From assembly GCA_020627425.1 (NCBI GenBank), contig JAHKXX010000258.1, positions 1-6,130 of the forward strand: a stretch of 6,130 bases of DNA, given 5' to 3'. The translations under genes and the position numbers were made by a program. This DNA comes from a bacterium. GTDB lineage: Bacteria; Bacillota; Clostridia; Oscillospirales; Acutalibacteraceae. Shown piece after piece: positions 6,120-6,130 of the stretch (position 1 is the first letter of the stretch; every line of letters starts with the position of its first letter). The notes under the pieces are model-generated. The model did no database searches and was not told the origin of the DNA. It was given only the letters and a program-made list of their open reading frames with translations.

Positions 6120-6130
6120 TAAAACATATA

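Overview
The window is a compact, all-minus-strand piece of a low-to-moderate GC Gram-positive (Firmicutes/Clostridia) chromosome. The protein styles (short ECF sigma factors of the anaerobic gut and rumen type, single-pass partners with acidic N-terminal tails, and a YfhO protein carrying a WHTGEY..FP.RYGF signature) fit a Ruminococcus-like member of the Oscillospiraceae or Lachnospiraceae. That assignment is an inference from protein style, not from a marker gene. I see no mobile element, RNA gene, CRISPR array or phage gene.

There are two transcription units, both read right to left. Unit 1 (6089 to 2042) encodes an ECF sigma factor, a single-pass membrane protein with a probable GerMN-like outer domain (candidate anti-sigma factor), and a 959-residue YfhO-family multi-membrane protein (predicted GT-C type glycosyltransferase). 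Both junctions are 4-base ATGA overlaps, and the unit ends in a strong intrinsic terminator at about 2000-2039. Unit 2 (1875 to 66) encodes a second, different ECF sigma factor and a 421-residue single-pass membrane protein with a DUF4179-like outer region (candidate anti-sigma factor). The two genes are 1 base apart, and the unit ends in a 14-bp hairpin with a T-tract at 7-50.

The simplest reading is two adjacent envelope-sensing modules. In each, a membrane protein with a short cytoplasmic tail would hold its sigma factor and release it on an extracellular cue. In unit 1 the output includes a membrane glycosyltransferase encoded in the same operon, which suggests that sigma factor controls decoration of a surface polymer. 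No gene for a lipid-linked sugar donor (CsbB-like) or flippase (GtcA-like) is visible here.

The most notable observations are a degenerate 62-residue tandem duplication inside the YfhO protein that is still detectable at DNA level, the translationally coupled sigma/partner/YfhO arrangement, and a similar short N-terminal motif in the two otherwise dissimilar candidate anti-sigma factors. I did not find evidence for a wholly new system type.
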